A DNA stretch of 64,000 nt from Geothrix fermentans DSM 14018 (GTDB lineage Bacteria; Acidobacteriota; Holophagae; Holophagales; Holophagaceae), in NCBI RefSeq assembly GCF_000428885.1, contig NZ_AUAU01000018.1, positions 1 through 64,000 on the forward strand, in the 5' to 3' direction. This document shows positions 27,624 through 36,568 of the stretch, in pieces (within the stretch, counting starts at the first letter, position 1; every line of letters starts with the position of its first letter). Below the pieces are notes generated by a model. That model was not told the origin of the DNA. It saw only the letters and a list, made by a program, of their open reading frames with translations, and ran no database searches. The translations under genes and the position numbers were made by a program.

Positions 27624-29147
27624 TCAGACCGGCGTGACGCTCCGGCGCTTGGCGGGCCAAGCCTCGCGGCGGCGGGCCCGGGCGAGACGGGTGATGAGCT
27701 CATGGCGGAGGTCGGCGGGATCCACGATGGCGTCCACGTGGAGATCGGCGCCCAGCTTCTTGAGGTCGATGTCCTCGTTGTACTCGTCGCGGAGCTGCTG
27801 GACGTAGGCGGCGCGCTCTTCTTCCGGCTTCTCCGCGATCTTGTTGGCGAACACCGCGTTCACGGCGGCCTCCGCCCCCATCACGGCGATGCTGGCCGTG
27901 GGCAGGGCCAGCGTGGCGTCGGGGTCGAAGCCGGGCCCGCTCATGGCGTAGAGGCCCGCGCCATATGCCTTCCGGACCACCACACAGATGCGGGGCGTCG
28001 AGCAGGAGGCCATGGCGCTGATCATCTTCGCCCCGTGGCGGATGATGCCCTGCTTCTCCACGGCGCTGCCGATCATGAAGCCGGGCACGTCGCTGAGGAA
28101 GACCAGCGGGATGCCGAAGGCGTCGCAGAGCGTCATGAAGCGCGTGGCCTTGTCCGCGCTGTCCACGAAGAGCACCCCGCCCTTCACCCGGGGCTGGTTG
28201 GCGAGGATGCCCACGGGCTTGCCGTCCAGGCGCGCCAGGCCCGTGATGATCTCGCCGGCGAAGAGCTTCTTCACCTCCAGGAAGCTGCCCTCGTCCACCA
28301 GTCCCTCGATGAAATCCTTCATCTGGAAGGGGGAGTTGATGTCCTTGGGAACGAGGGCGCCCAAGGCCTTCGCCTTGGGCGTAACCGCCTTCGGCGGAAC
28401 GGTAGGCAGGGCATCTTCGCAGTTCTGGGGGAAGTAGGCGAGATACTGGCGGCAGAGGGCGATGGCCTCCTCCTCGGTCTTGCAGAGGAAGTCGCCGCAG
28501 CCGCTCACGCTGCAGTGCATGCGGGCGCCGCCCAGGTCCTCGAGGCTGATCTTCTCGCCGATGACCATCTCGGCCATGCGCGGTGAGCCCAGGTACATGC
28601 TGGCGTTGCCCTCTACCATCATCACCACGTCGCAGAAGGCGGGGATGTAGGCGCCGCCCGCCGCCGAGGGCCCGAAGAGCAGGCAGACCTGGGGCACCAG
28701 GCCGGAGAGCGCCACCTCCATGTGGAAGATGGTCCCGGCGTGGCGCCGGCCGGGGAACATGTCGAGCTGATCCGTGATGCGGGCCCCGGCGCTGTCCACC
28801 AGGTAGAGCATGGGGACCTTCATCCGCAGGGCCACCTCCTGGATGCGGATGATCTTCTCCACCGTGCGGGCGCCCCAGCTGCCGGCCTTGATGGTGCTGT
28901 CATTGGCCATGAGCGCCACGGGGCGCCCGCCCACCGTGGCCGTGCCGGTGATGACGCCATCGGCCGGAAGGTCCTTGCACAGGGCGTTGGCGAAGAGACC
29001 GTCCTCGGCGAAGCTGCCCTCATCCACCAGCAGGCGGATGCGCTCCCGGGCGAAGAGCTTGCCCGCCTCCGCATTCTTCTCGTGGGCCTTGACGGCGCCG
29101 CCTTTCTTGATGCGGTCGACTTCCGCGTGGAACTGCTCGGGCTGCAT
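27624..29147 (-). CDS. Acyl-CoA carboxylase carboxyltransferase (beta) subunit
   Basis: This 507-residue protein has the two crotonase-like halves of biotin-dependent carboxyltransferases. Landmarks are LFARERIRLLVDEGSF, LYLVDSAGARITDQ, FGPSAAGGAYIPAFCD, and in the second half FLSDVPGFMIGSAVEKQGII. It transfers CO2 from biotin to an acyl-CoA such as propionyl-, methylcrotonyl- or acetyl-CoA. Sequence alone does not settle which. The biotin carrier is elsewhere: accB at 8.5 kb or the small biotinyl proteins at 45 kb are candidates. Confidence 0.92.
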   Translation of the reverse strand: MQPEQFHAEVDRIKKGGAVKAHEKNAEAGKLFARERIRLLVDEGSFAEDGLFANALCKDLPADGVITGTATVGGRPVALMANDSTIKAGSWGARTVEKIIRIQEVALRMKVPMLYLVDSAGARITDQLDMFPGRRHAGTIFHMEVALSGLVPQVCLLFGPSAAGGAYIPAFCDVVMMVEGNASMYLGSPRMAEMVIGEKISLEDLGGARMHCSVSGCGDFLCKTEEEAIALCRQYLAYFPQNCEDALPTVPPKAVTPKAKALGALVPKDINSPFQMKDFIEGLVDEGSFLEVKKLFAGEIITGLARLDGKPVGILANQPRVKGGVLFVDSADKATRFMTLCDAFGIPLVFLSDVPGFMIGSAVEKQGIIRHGAKMISAMASCSTPRICVVVRKAYGAGLYAMSGPGFDPDATLALPTASIAVMGAEAAVNAVFANKIAEKPEEERAAYVQQLRDEYNEDIDLKKLGADLHVDAIVDPADLRHELITRLARARRREAWPAKRRSVTPV

Positions 29148-29216
29148 GGGGACCTCGGGATGGATCCTCCAGCATAGCGGGGCGACTCCGGAGCCGCGGC
29201 ATGCGATCCTGGAGCG

Positions 29217-30410
29217 ATGCACGGCGCGGGCGGAAGAAGGCGGCCTGGGTACCTCACGGCGCCCTTCCTCGTGGTCTGCACGTTCTACTTCCTGGTCTTC
29301 GCGGCGGGCTACCAGCTCTTCCCGGTGGTGCCCCTGCGCCTGCGGGAGTTCGGCGCCAGCCTGGCGGAGAGCGGACGCTTCCAGACGGCCTTCATGCTGG
29401 GCTCGGGCTTCGGCGCGCTGTTCACGGGGCCCCTGGGCGACCGCCTGGGCCCGCGCCGAGTGCTGCGCGTGGCCTCCGTGGCCGTGGTGGGGATCCTCCT
29501 GGTCTACGCGCTGCTGAAGGTCCGCTGGGTGTTCTACCTGCTGGCGCCCCTGCACGGCCTGCTGTGGTCCGCCCTGCGCACGGCCTCCGTGGCCAAGGTG
29601 GGCGGCATCCTGCCCCTGGAGCACCGGGCCCAGGGCCTGTCCATCTTCGGCCTCACGGGTCCCGGCGGCGTGGCGGTGGGCCCCCTGGTGGGACTCTGGC
29701 TCATGCCCCGCCTGGGCTTCACCTGGATGCTGGTCTTGCTGGCGGGTGTCTTCGCGGTGCTGTTCGCCCTCATCGGCTCCCTGCCCCGCGAGCAGGCCCG
29801 CGAGATCGAAGGCCCGATCTTCCAGTGGCCGGACCGCAGCATCTGGGGGACCGTGGCCGTCATGGGCCTGGTGGGCCTGAGCTTTGGCCCCATGCCGCCC
29901 TACAGCGCCCAGGAGGCCAAGGCCCTGGGCCTGGCCTGGCCCGCGGCCTTCCTCACCTGCTTCGCCCTGGGCATGATGGCCATGCGCGGCCTGCTGGCGC
30001 TCACAGGCATGGGCCGGCGGCCCGTGGCCCTGCTGCCGGGCATGGCCGCCCTGACCGCCCTGGGCTACGGCCTGCTGGCCTTCCTTCCCGGGGGCCTGGC
30101 CCGGCACCTGCTGTCGGGCCTGGTCTACGGCGCCGGCTACGGCATGGTGCACACCCTGATGCTCACGCACCTCATGGAGACCACTCCGCCGGAGCGCCGG
30201 GGCGCGGCCACGGGGGCTTTCTTCTTCGCCTTCGACGCCACCACCGCCCTGGGTTCCCTGGGCCTGGGCTGGGTCATGCAGCACGGCGGCTTCCGCTGGG
30301 GCTGGGCCATCGGCACGGGCCTGATGGTCCTGTGCATCCCCGTGGCCCACCGCGTCGTCCAGCCCCGCGTGACACCCGCGGCGGACCCCTCTGCCATCCT
30401 GGAGGGATGA
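29217..30410 (+). CDS. MFS transporter (first of a tandem pair)
   Basis: This 397-residue, roughly 12-helix major-facilitator protein has the A-like motif GPLGDRLGPRRVLR between helices 2 and 3. It is clearly paralogous to the next gene: both share YQLFP/FQLFP-VVPLRLRE-GASLAESGRF, and both have an FYGAGY/LVYGAGYGMVHTL stretch in the second half. The substrate is unknown; drug or metabolite efflux is typical. The stop overlaps the next start (ATGA), so the two are co-translated. Confidence 0.88.
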   Translation: MHGAGGRRRPGYLTAPFLVVCTFYFLVFAAGYQLFPVVPLRLREFGASLAESGRFQTAFMLGSGFGALFTGPLGDRLGPRRVLRVASVAVVGILLVYALLKVRWVFYLLAPLHGLLWSALRTASVAKVGGILPLEHRAQGLSIFGLTGPGGVAVGPLVGLWLMPRLGFTWMLVLLAGVFAVLFALIGSLPREQAREIEGPIFQWPDRSIWGTVAVMGLVGLSFGPMPPYSAQEAKALGLAWPAAFLTCFALGMMAMRGLLALTGMGRRPVALLPGMAALTALGYGLLAFLPGGLARHLLSGLVYGAGYGMVHTLMLTHLMETTPPERRGAATGAFFFAFDATTALGSLGLGWVMQHGGFRWGWAIGTGLMVLCIPVAHRVVQPRVTPAADPSAILEG

Positions 30411-31552
30411 CGGATCTTTCGAGCACCCGGCCGCGCCTCATCACGCGCCAGTTCGCCCTGGTCTGGGCCATCACCTTCCTGACCTTCTTCGCGGCCTTCC
30501 AGCTCTTCCCCACGGTGCCGCTGCGCCTGCGGGAACTGGGGGCGAGCCTGGCGGAGAGCGGCCGCTTCATGAGCCTCTTCACGGCGGGCAGCGCCCTCGG
30601 GGCCCTGTTCACCGGGCCCCTGGGCGACCGGGTGGGCCATCGCCGGCTGGTGATCCTCTCTGCCTCGCTCTACACGCTCTTCCTGGGCGCCTACGCCCTG
30701 ATGCCCGTGCGCTGGGGCTTCTATGTGCTGGCCTTCCCCCACGGGATCGTGTGGTCGGGCCTGCTGACGGCCACCATGGCCTCACTGGCCCACGTGCTGC
30801 CGCCGGACCGCTCGGCGGACGGCCTCAGCCTCTACGGCCTGGCCAGCCCAGGCGGGGTCATCGTGGGCCCCCTGCTGGGCCTCTGGATCTACCAGCGCTG
30901 GGGCTTCGCGCCCATCGGGTGGTACCTGGCGCTGATCTTCCTCGCCCTCGGCGCCCTGGGAACCACCCTGCCCAAGGACCATCCCCACGGCCGGGCGGAG
31001 GGTTTCCAGTGGCCCGATTCCTCGGCCCTGGGTCCCAGCCTGGTCCTCTTCTGCGTGGCCCTGGGCTACGGCGCCCTAGGCAGCTACACCGCCCAGGAGG
31101 CCCTGGCCCTGGGCATGCCCGTGCCCTCGGCCTTCCTGTCCTGCATGGCCGTGGGCATGGTGCTCATGCGCCTCGCCATGCTCCGGACGGGCTTCGGCCG
31201 GCGCCCCATCCGCCTGCTGCCGGCCATGCTGGCCGGTGCCATGGCGGGCATGGTCCTGCTGGCGGTCCTGCCGGGCGGGACCGGGCGCCACGTGGCATCG
31301 GCCGTGCTCTACGGGGCGGGCTACAGCATGGTGCACACCCTGCTCAACGCGAAGCTGCTGGAGACAGCGGACCCGAAGCGGCGGGGCGCGGCCTTCGGCG
31401 CCCTGCTCTTCGCCTTCGACTCCGGCATCGGCCTCGGCAGCTTCAGCCTGGGCTGGGTCATCGGACACCACGGCTACCGTCTGGGCTGGGCCCTGGGCGC
31501 GGTGGCCATCCTGGCTTCCCTTCCCGTGGCGAGGCGCCTCGCCCGGAACTGA
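30407..31552 (+). CDS. MFS transporter (second of a tandem pair)
   Basis: This 381-residue major-facilitator protein has GPLGDRVGHRRLVI as the loop 2-3 motif. It arose by tandem duplication with its upstream neighbour, judging from extended similarity over the whole length. GGAGGG just before the ATG at 30407 and the 4-bp overlap with the previous stop indicate coupled translation. A pair like this could form a heterodimer or have diverged in substrate; neither can be told from sequence. Confidence 0.88.
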   Translation: MTDLSSTRPRLITRQFALVWAITFLTFFAAFQLFPTVPLRLRELGASLAESGRFMSLFTAGSALGALFTGPLGDRVGHRRLVILSASLYTLFLGAYALMPVRWGFYVLAFPHGIVWSGLLTATMASLAHVLPPDRSADGLSLYGLASPGGVIVGPLLGLWIYQRWGFAPIGWYLALIFLALGALGTTLPKDHPHGRAEGFQWPDSSALGPSLVLFCVALGYGALGSYTAQEALALGMPVPSAFLSCMAVGMVLMRLAMLRTGFGRRPIRLLPAMLAGAMAGMVLLAVLPGGTGRHVASAVLYGAGYSMVHTLLNAKLLETADPKRRGAAFGALLFAFDSGIGLGSFSLGWVIGHHGYRLGWALGAVAILASLPVARRLARN

Positions 31553-31577
31553 GAGCGCCCGGCAGAACCTGGGCTCA

Positions 31578-31845
31578 GAGGTCGTATCAAAACCCCGACG
31601 AGGCCGCGATGAAGCCAGGCGGGATGCACCGAAAGGAAGCGCCCGCAGGGCGATGCGGGACATCGTTCAAGGGCGGTGACGCCGCGGGGCGCCCGCCTGG
31701 CTTCATCCCTCCGGGCGAGGGCACCGGGCGTCGCGATGCCGCGTCAAGCTCGTCGCGCGTAGTGCCTGCTACGCATCTCCTCGCTTTCCTCGCCTCGCTC
31801 GCCCGGTTCCCTCGCGCGGCCACGTGGGGGTTTTGATACGACCTC
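31578..31845. mobile_element. MITE-like 268-bp inverted-repeat element
   Basis: A 19-bp perfect terminal inverted repeat (31578-31596 and 31827-31845, starting GAGGTCGTATCAAAA) bounds the element. Inside are two stem-loops. One has a perfect 16-bp stem (31608-31623 with 31692-31707). The other is a near-perfect 16-bp stem (31714-31729 with 31799-31814, one mismatch). It has no coding capacity and directly abuts the DUF302 stop codon. No flanking target duplication was seen. Confidence 0.7.
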
Positions 31846-32229
31846 CTAGAGCGCCTCGAACGCGGCCTGGAGGCGGGTCCGGACGGTCTCGGCATGGGCC
31901 CTCAGGGCCGCATTGTCGATGGCGGCCATGGATGCCACCGGATCCACGACGGAGACTTCCGTGCCGCCCGCCACGCCGCGCAGCACCACATTGCAGGGCA
32001 GCATGACGCCGACGCGGGATTCCAGGTCGATGGCGCCCTTGGCGAAGGCGGGGTTGCAGGCGCCCAGGATTTTGTAAGTGCCGATCTCCGCCCCGACCTT
32101 GGCCCGCAGGGTGGCCTCCACGTCGATCTCCGTGAGGATGCCGAACCCCTCCGCCATGAGCGCGGCCCGCGCCTTGGCCTCGCAGGCCGCAGGGTCTTCC
32201 GCCAGGACCTTCGTCATGCAGTAGCTCAT
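31846..32229 (-). CDS. DUF302-family protein
   Basis: This 127-residue single-domain protein matches DUF302, starting MSYCMTKVLAEDPAAC with the typical ILTEIDVEATLRAKVG and ILGACNPAFAKGAIDLE-LP(C)NVVL blocks. DUF302 proteins are small alpha/beta proteins of unknown function, sometimes linked to thiosulfate or sulfur metabolism. GGAGGAG precedes the ATG at 32229. Its stop codon coincides with the right end of the MITE-like element. Confidence 0.88.
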   Translation of the reverse strand: MSYCMTKVLAEDPAACEAKARAALMAEGFGILTEIDVEATLRAKVGAEIGTYKILGACNPAFAKGAIDLESRVGVMLPCNVVLRGVAGGTEVSVVDPVASMAAIDNAALRAHAETVRTRLQAAFEAL

Positions 32230-32312
32230 CGCCGCTCCTCCTGAGGGATCCCAGAGCATAGGTCAGGGCCGGAGCCCCCGCAACGGCTCCGGCTCAGAGG
32301 GAAAAGCGGCCT

Positions 32313-33080
32313 TCAGCTGCGGCGGTGGAGCTTGTGGACGGAAGCCTGATCCACGCACTTCACGAGGATCTCGTCGATGTTCACGTGGTCCGGGAGCATG
32401 AGGCACCAACGCACGCACTCGGCCACGTCCAGGGCGGTAAGGGGCTTCACGCCCTGGTAGACGGCCTTGGCCTTGTCGCCATCCTTGAGGCGCACGTTGG
32501 AGAACTCGGTCTCGGCCATGCCGGGATCCACGGAGGTCACGCGGATCTGCTCGCCGTTCAGTTCCAGGCGCAGGCTGTGGGCCATGGCCTTCACGCCGAA
32601 CTTGGAGGCGCAGTAGACGCTGCCGCCCTCGTAGGGCTGGTGGCCCGCCGTGGAGCCGATGAAGAAGACGTGGCCCCACCCGGCCTTGCGGAGGTGCGGC
32701 AGGCCGGCGCGGACGGTCTTCACCACGCCTTCGACGTTGGTGCGCATCATGGCTTCCAGGTCCTCGTCCGGCGTCTCCCACATCTTGTAGACGCCGCTGG
32801 CCAGGCCCGCGTTGGCCACCAGCACGTGCAGCCCGCCGAGGGCGGCAGCGGCCTCGGCCACGAAGGTGTCCACGCTGGAGGTGTGGCGGGTGTCCACGGC
32901 CCCCGCGAAGACCTTCACACCATGGGCCTTCCGGAGCTCATCGGCCAGGGCCTGCACCCGCTCCACGCGGCGGGCGCCCAGGGCCAGGTGGCAGCCCTGG
33001 GAGGCCAGCAGACGCGCCATGGCTTCGCCGAAGCCGCTGGAGGCGCCGGTGATGAGGACGATGGGATGCTCGGGACGCAT
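32313..33080 (-). CDS. Short-chain dehydrogenase/reductase
   Basis: A 255-residue classical SDR of the YdfG-like group. It has the nucleotide-binding TGASSGFGEAMA, the NAGLASG stretch, and the catalytic Ser-Tyr-Lys set in IGSTAGHQPYEGGSVYCASKFG. It probably oxidises a 3-hydroxy acid or similar substrate with NADP(H). The ATG at 33080 is preceded by GAGG; the longer frame is not supported by homology. Confidence 0.9.
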   Translation of the reverse strand: MRPEHPIVLITGASSGFGEAMARLLASQGCHLALGARRVERVQALADELRKAHGVKVFAGAVDTRHTSSVDTFVAEAAAALGGLHVLVANAGLASGVYKMWETPDEDLEAMMRTNVEGVVKTVRAGLPHLRKAGWGHVFFIGSTAGHQPYEGGSVYCASKFGVKAMAHSLRLELNGEQIRVTSVDPGMAETEFSNVRLKDGDKAKAVYQGVKPLTALDVAECVRWCLMLPDHVNIDEILVKCVDQASVHKLHRRS

Positions 33081-33228
33081 GGGGCCTCCTCTGATGTTCT
33101 GGCTGCAAGAAGGAAAACTGCACTCGTTGGGGCTCGCGAAGAAAGCGGAGATCACAGAGATGGGAATTGGATCCCGTCTCTTCCCTCTGTGTCCCTCCGT
33201 TTCCTCATCTTCTCTCGGCGAGTGTCTT

Positions 33229-34584
33229 TCAGCGGTAGTTCCTGTGGAACTCGCCCAGCGCGTCCACCACCTTCTGGATCTTGTCGGTGGGCGGGAGGAT
33301 GGTGGTGCGGAAGTGGGCGGTGCCCTCGGCCTGGCCGAAGCCCGAGCCCGGCACCACGCAGATGCCGGTCTGTTCCAGCAGCGCCATGGCGTAGTCGGAG
33401 TCCGTGCGCCCGGGCGGGAGGGTGATGCTGGGGAAGGCGTACATGGCCCCGGCGATGATGTTGCAGGTGATGCCCTCGATGCGGTTCAGGCCCTCGGCCA
33501 GCAGGATGGCCCGCTGCTTCAGCGCGTCCAGGATGGCGGCCTTCTCCGCGGCGTACCGGGCATAGGAGGGCATGCCGGGTTTCGGCGGCCGCACCATGGC
33601 GTAGGTGGCCGCCTGGCCCGCGAGGTTGGCGCAGAGGCTCACGCTCTGGAGCTTGAGGATCTGCGCGGCCACATCCTCGGGCACGTTCCGGTACTCGAAA
33701 TAGCCGCCGCGCACGCCGCACTCGCCCAGGAAGCCCTTGGAGCAGGAGTGGAAGCTGAAGAGCGAGACGTCCTTCGCCTCCACCTGGTGGAGCACCTTGG
33801 CGAAGGAGGTGAACTCGTCGCCGGCCAGGTAGATGTTCTCCTGGTAGACCTCGTCGGCCAGGATGGAGAGCCCGTGGGCCCTGGCGAAGTCGATGATCAT
33901 CTCGATGTTCGCCTCGTCCAGCACCGCGCCGGTGGGGTTGCCCGGGTTGATGACGCAGATGCCCTTCACGTGGGTGCCCTCGGCCTTCGCCTTGGCCAGG
34001 GAGGCCTCCAGCATGGGGCGGCTCAGCTTCCAGCCGTTGGCCTCGTCCAGGTAGTAGGGCACCATGCGCCCTTCGTACAGCGTGATGGTGGCCGAGTAGA
34101 GCGGGTACTGGGGGATGGGGACCATGACGCCGTCCCCGGGTCCGCTGATGAGGAGGCGGAGGATGGTCTGCACGCCCTTGCTGGCGCCGTCCGTAAGGAA
34201 GATGGCATCGGGATCCACCCGCATGTGGTCGCGCTCGAGGATGAACTCGGCCACGCCTTCGCGGATGAACCGCACGCCCCGACTCTCGCTGTAGGCACCG
34301 AGACCGTGCCTCGTGCCCGCGAGGATGGCCCTCGCGGTCTCGACCACGTCCGCCGGGAAGGCGCCGGGGGCCAGATCCATCAGGTCCGGATACTCGCAGA
34401 GGGCCAGGATCTGGCGGTTCCAAGTCAGGGGCTTCTGCCCCAGGGACTGGGGGTTGCCGATGTTGCAGTAGATGATCTCGCGGCCCTGCTTCTCCAGCTC
34501 TGCGGCCCGGGCCACGATGGGACCCCGCACGGCGTATTCGGTCTCGAGGACGGCCTTCCCGAGGTCGGTCAGATGAATGGTCAT
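33229..34584 (-). CDS. Alanine aminotransferase-like class I aminotransferase
   Basis: A 451-residue fold-type I PLP enzyme. The PLP lysine is Lys283 in HSCSKGFLGECGVRGGY, and the start (IIYCNIGNPQSLGQKPLTWNRQ) closely resembles eukaryote-type alanine aminotransferases. It would interconvert pyruvate/glutamate and alanine/2-oxoglutarate in the cytoplasm. GGAG precedes the ATG at 34584. It reads divergently from the acyl-CoA dehydrogenase gene across a 165-bp gap with no clear additional feature. Confidence 0.92.
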   Translation of the reverse strand: MTIHLTDLGKAVLETEYAVRGPIVARAAELEKQGREIIYCNIGNPQSLGQKPLTWNRQILALCEYPDLMDLAPGAFPADVVETARAILAGTRHGLGAYSESRGVRFIREGVAEFILERDHMRVDPDAIFLTDGASKGVQTILRLLISGPGDGVMVPIPQYPLYSATITLYEGRMVPYYLDEANGWKLSRPMLEASLAKAKAEGTHVKGICVINPGNPTGAVLDEANIEMIIDFARAHGLSILADEVYQENIYLAGDEFTSFAKVLHQVEAKDVSLFSFHSCSKGFLGECGVRGGYFEYRNVPEDVAAQILKLQSVSLCANLAGQAATYAMVRPPKPGMPSYARYAAEKAAILDALKQRAILLAEGLNRIEGITCNIIAGAMYAFPSITLPPGRTDSDYAMALLEQTGICVVPGSGFGQAEGTAHFRTTILPPTDKIQKVVDALGEFHRNYR

Positions 34585-34749
34585 GAACACTCCAACCCTC
34601 AAGTCTAGCGCGGGGCCGGTCTGTGATCCGAGTCATCCTACTCCGTGTCAGCCCTTCCTACCTTGGGTGGAAGCAGGCGGGGAAGATAGACTGGACGCTC
34701 CGGATCCTTCCAGCCACGCCACCTCCCCTCCTTTCCAGAAGAGGCATCC

Positions 34750-35895
34750 ATGCTCGGTTTCTCGCTCACCCCCGAACAGCTGGCCGAAAAAGAACGGGCC
34801 CACACCTTCGCCGAGAAGATCATGCGCCCCGTGGCCCGCAAGTATGACGAGACCGGCGAGTGGGCCGTGGACGTCTACAAGGCCGCCTTCGACTTCGGCT
34901 ACCTCCAGGCCCTGGTGCCCGAGGACTGCGGCGGGCCCGGCGCGTCGCAGATGGACGAGGCTATCGTCTGCGAGGAGCTCTCCTGGGGCTGTGGCGGCCT
35001 CTACACCTCCATCATGGCCAACGGCCTGGCCATGACCCCCCTGCTCATCGCCGCCAGCCCCGAGCAGAAGAAGAAGTGGCTGGGCATGATCGCCGAGGAG
35101 CCCAAGTTCGCGGCCTTCTCGCTGTCCGAGCCCAACGCCGGCTCCGATGCCGGCGGCATGACCTGCCGCGCCGAGAAGAAGGGCGACAAGTACATCATCA
35201 ACGGCACCAAGTGCTACTGCACCAACGGCGGCTACGCCGACTGGTATGCCCTCTTCTGCAGCACCGATCCCAGCAAGGGTGCCCGCGGCACCAGCTGCAT
35301 CGTGGTGCCCCGCGACACGCCGGGCCTGGTGGTGGGCAAGGCGCTGGACAAGATGGGCCAGCGCGCCTCCAACCAGGTGGAGCTCTACTTCAACGACGCC
35401 GAGGTGCCCGCGGAGAACCTCCTGGGCAAGGAGGGCATGGGCTTCGTCATCGCCATGAAGACCCTCGACCAGACCCGCGCCGCCGTGGCTGCGGGAGGCG
35501 TGGGCGTGGCCCGCGCCGCCTACGAGATCGCCCTGCAGTACGCCAAGACCCGCATCCAGTTCGGCCAGCCCATCTTCGCCAACCAGGCCATCAGCTTCAT
35601 GCTGGCCGACATGGCCAAGAAGATCGAGGCCGCCCGCCTGCTCACCTGGCAGGCCGCCTGGATGACCGACAACGGCATCAAGAACTCCAAGCAGAGCGCC
35701 ATCGCCAAGACCTTCGCCACAGACACCGCCATGGAGGTCACCACCGACGCCGTGCAGATCCTCGGCGGCAACGGCTACAGCCGCGACTACCTGGTGGAGA
35801 AGTGCATGCGCGACGCCAAGCTCCTCCAGATTTATGAAGGAACGAACCAGATCCAGCGGCTGGTGATCGCCAAGGAAATCCAGCAGGGGAATTGA
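34750..35895 (+). CDS. Acyl-CoA dehydrogenase
   Basis: This 381-residue FAD enzyme catalyses alpha,beta-dehydrogenation of an acyl-CoA with electron transfer to ETF. It contains SLSEPNAGSDAGG for FAD and substrate binding, VQILGGNGYSRDY, and the catalytic base Glu363 in QIYEGTNQIQR. Similarity is to the short/medium-chain group; chain length and branching preference are not fixed by these motifs. Its last 18 bp (ATCCAGCAGGGGAATTGA) recur 138 bp downstream after an inserted hairpin element. Confidence 0.93.
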   Translation: MLGFSLTPEQLAEKERAHTFAEKIMRPVARKYDETGEWAVDVYKAAFDFGYLQALVPEDCGGPGASQMDEAIVCEELSWGCGGLYTSIMANGLAMTPLLIAASPEQKKKWLGMIAEEPKFAAFSLSEPNAGSDAGGMTCRAEKKGDKYIINGTKCYCTNGGYADWYALFCSTDPSKGARGTSCIVVPRDTPGLVVGKALDKMGQRASNQVELYFNDAEVPAENLLGKEGMGFVIAMKTLDQTRAAVAAGGVGVARAAYEIALQYAKTRIQFGQPIFANQAISFMLADMAKKIEAARLLTWQAAWMTDNGIKNSKQSAIAKTFATDTAMEVTTDAVQILGGNGYSRDYLVEKCMRDAKLLQIYEGTNQIQRLVIAKEIQQGN

Positions 35896-36043
35896 CGGTC
35901 AGAGAACGGACGAACCAGCGGGTCCCCACTCGGAACGCGCCTGAATGGCGCGTTCCGAGTGGGGATCCGCTGGTTCGTTCAAGCAACCAGGTTGGCCACC
36001 TATTCCTGGCCAGAGATCCAGCAGGGGAACTGACCGGCCAGAG
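35878..36043. repeat. Hairpin repeat element (copy C) bracketed by a duplicated gene end
   Basis: A 31-bp stem with one 2-bp bulge (35911-35941 with 35947-35977) is followed by the tail AACCAGGTTGGCCAC (35985-35999) and TTCCTGGCC. The bracketing direct repeat is the acyl-CoA dehydrogenase 3' end with its stop: 35878-35904 and 36016-36043, differing at two positions and one indel. The core resembles copies A and B. Confidence 0.75.
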
Positions 36044-36050
36044 GCCCCTA

Positions 36051-36086
36051 TGCTCAAAAGGCGGCCCATCGGCCGCCTTTTGAGCA
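36051..36086 (+). terminator. Terminator hairpin downstream of the acyl-CoA dehydrogenase
   Basis: TGCTCAAAAGGCGGCC (36051-36066) pairs perfectly with 36071-36086 around a 4-nt loop. The outer A/T-rich part (AAAA/TTTT) would weaken the transcript end. Confidence 0.75.
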
Positions 36087-36104
36087 CTTGAAGGGATTTG
36101 GGTC

Positions 36105-36133
36105 TTGATGGGCACAACACCCGACCCTAGAAT
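36105..36133 (+). promoter_or_regulatory. Candidate promoter of the cold-shock gene
   Basis: TTGATG (36105-36110), a 17-bp spacer and TAGAAT (36128-36133) would start RNA near 36140, leaving a leader of about 164 nt. TAGAAT/TAGAAC recurs as a -10 hexamer elsewhere in this window. Confidence 0.6.
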
Positions 36134-36170
36134 CCCTGTCAACCATCCATCTTTATCAGCTCAACAAGCC

Positions 36171-36213
36171 GTGAAAGTGGGGGAGGGACTCCCGCCGGGG
36201 ATCCCGGTTTCAC
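36171..36213 (+). ncRNA. Structured leader of the cold-shock gene (three-way junction)
   Basis: GTGAAA (36171-36176) and TTTCAC (36208-36213) form a closing stem around two adjacent perfect 5-bp hairpins with 3-nt loops (36181-36193 and 36195-36207). It lies about 90 nt before the start codon within the predicted leader. It could be an RNA thermometer-like or cold-responsive fold; it does not match a riboswitch I recognise. Confidence 0.45.
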
Positions 36214-36303
36214 TCGGGCGAAGGCCCCCGTGATGCGCATGCCTGGTGCGTATCGCGCGATCAACCCCCAGGCGTGAGGGGCATGGTCCCCGGGAAGAAA
36301 GTC

Positions 36304-36507
36304 ATGTCCGAAGGCACCGTCAAGTGGTTCAACGCCGAAAAGGGCTTCGGCTTCATCACCCCCGACGAGGGGGGGGCCGACATCTTCGTCCACTACTCAG
36401 CCGTGCAGACCAAGGGGTTCCGCACCCTGGACGAGAAGCAGCGCGTCAGCTTCGACGTGGTGCAGGGGCCCAAGGGACCCCAGGCGGCCAACGTCAACAA
36501 GATCTGA
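36304..36507 (+). CDS. Cold-shock domain protein
   Basis: This 67-residue CspA-family protein begins [20 protein letters not shown] with the RNP1 motif KGFGFI and RNP2 IFVHYSAV. These are RNA chaperones that melt secondary structure. The sequence [18 protein letters not shown] is typical. The ATG at 36304 is set by homology and a GGAAG site; the open frame extends 30 bp upstream without support. The long predicted leader with a three-way junction fits the translational control usual for cold-shock genes. Confidence 0.95.
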   Translation: MSEGTVKWFNAEKGFGFITPDEGGADIFVHYSAVQTKGFRTLDEKQRVSFDVVQGPKGPQAANVNKI

Positions 36508-36568
36508 CCGCCCCGTTTTCCGGGCCCCGGCCCCCCCGGGACCGGGGCTCGTCGCGTACCCTGGTGCC

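Noticed and set aside
36140-36303. Cyclic-di-GMP (GEMM-type) riboswitch in the cold-shock leader
   Set aside because: The leader folds well but lacks the conserved GEMM core sequences, so I describe it only as an unknown structure.
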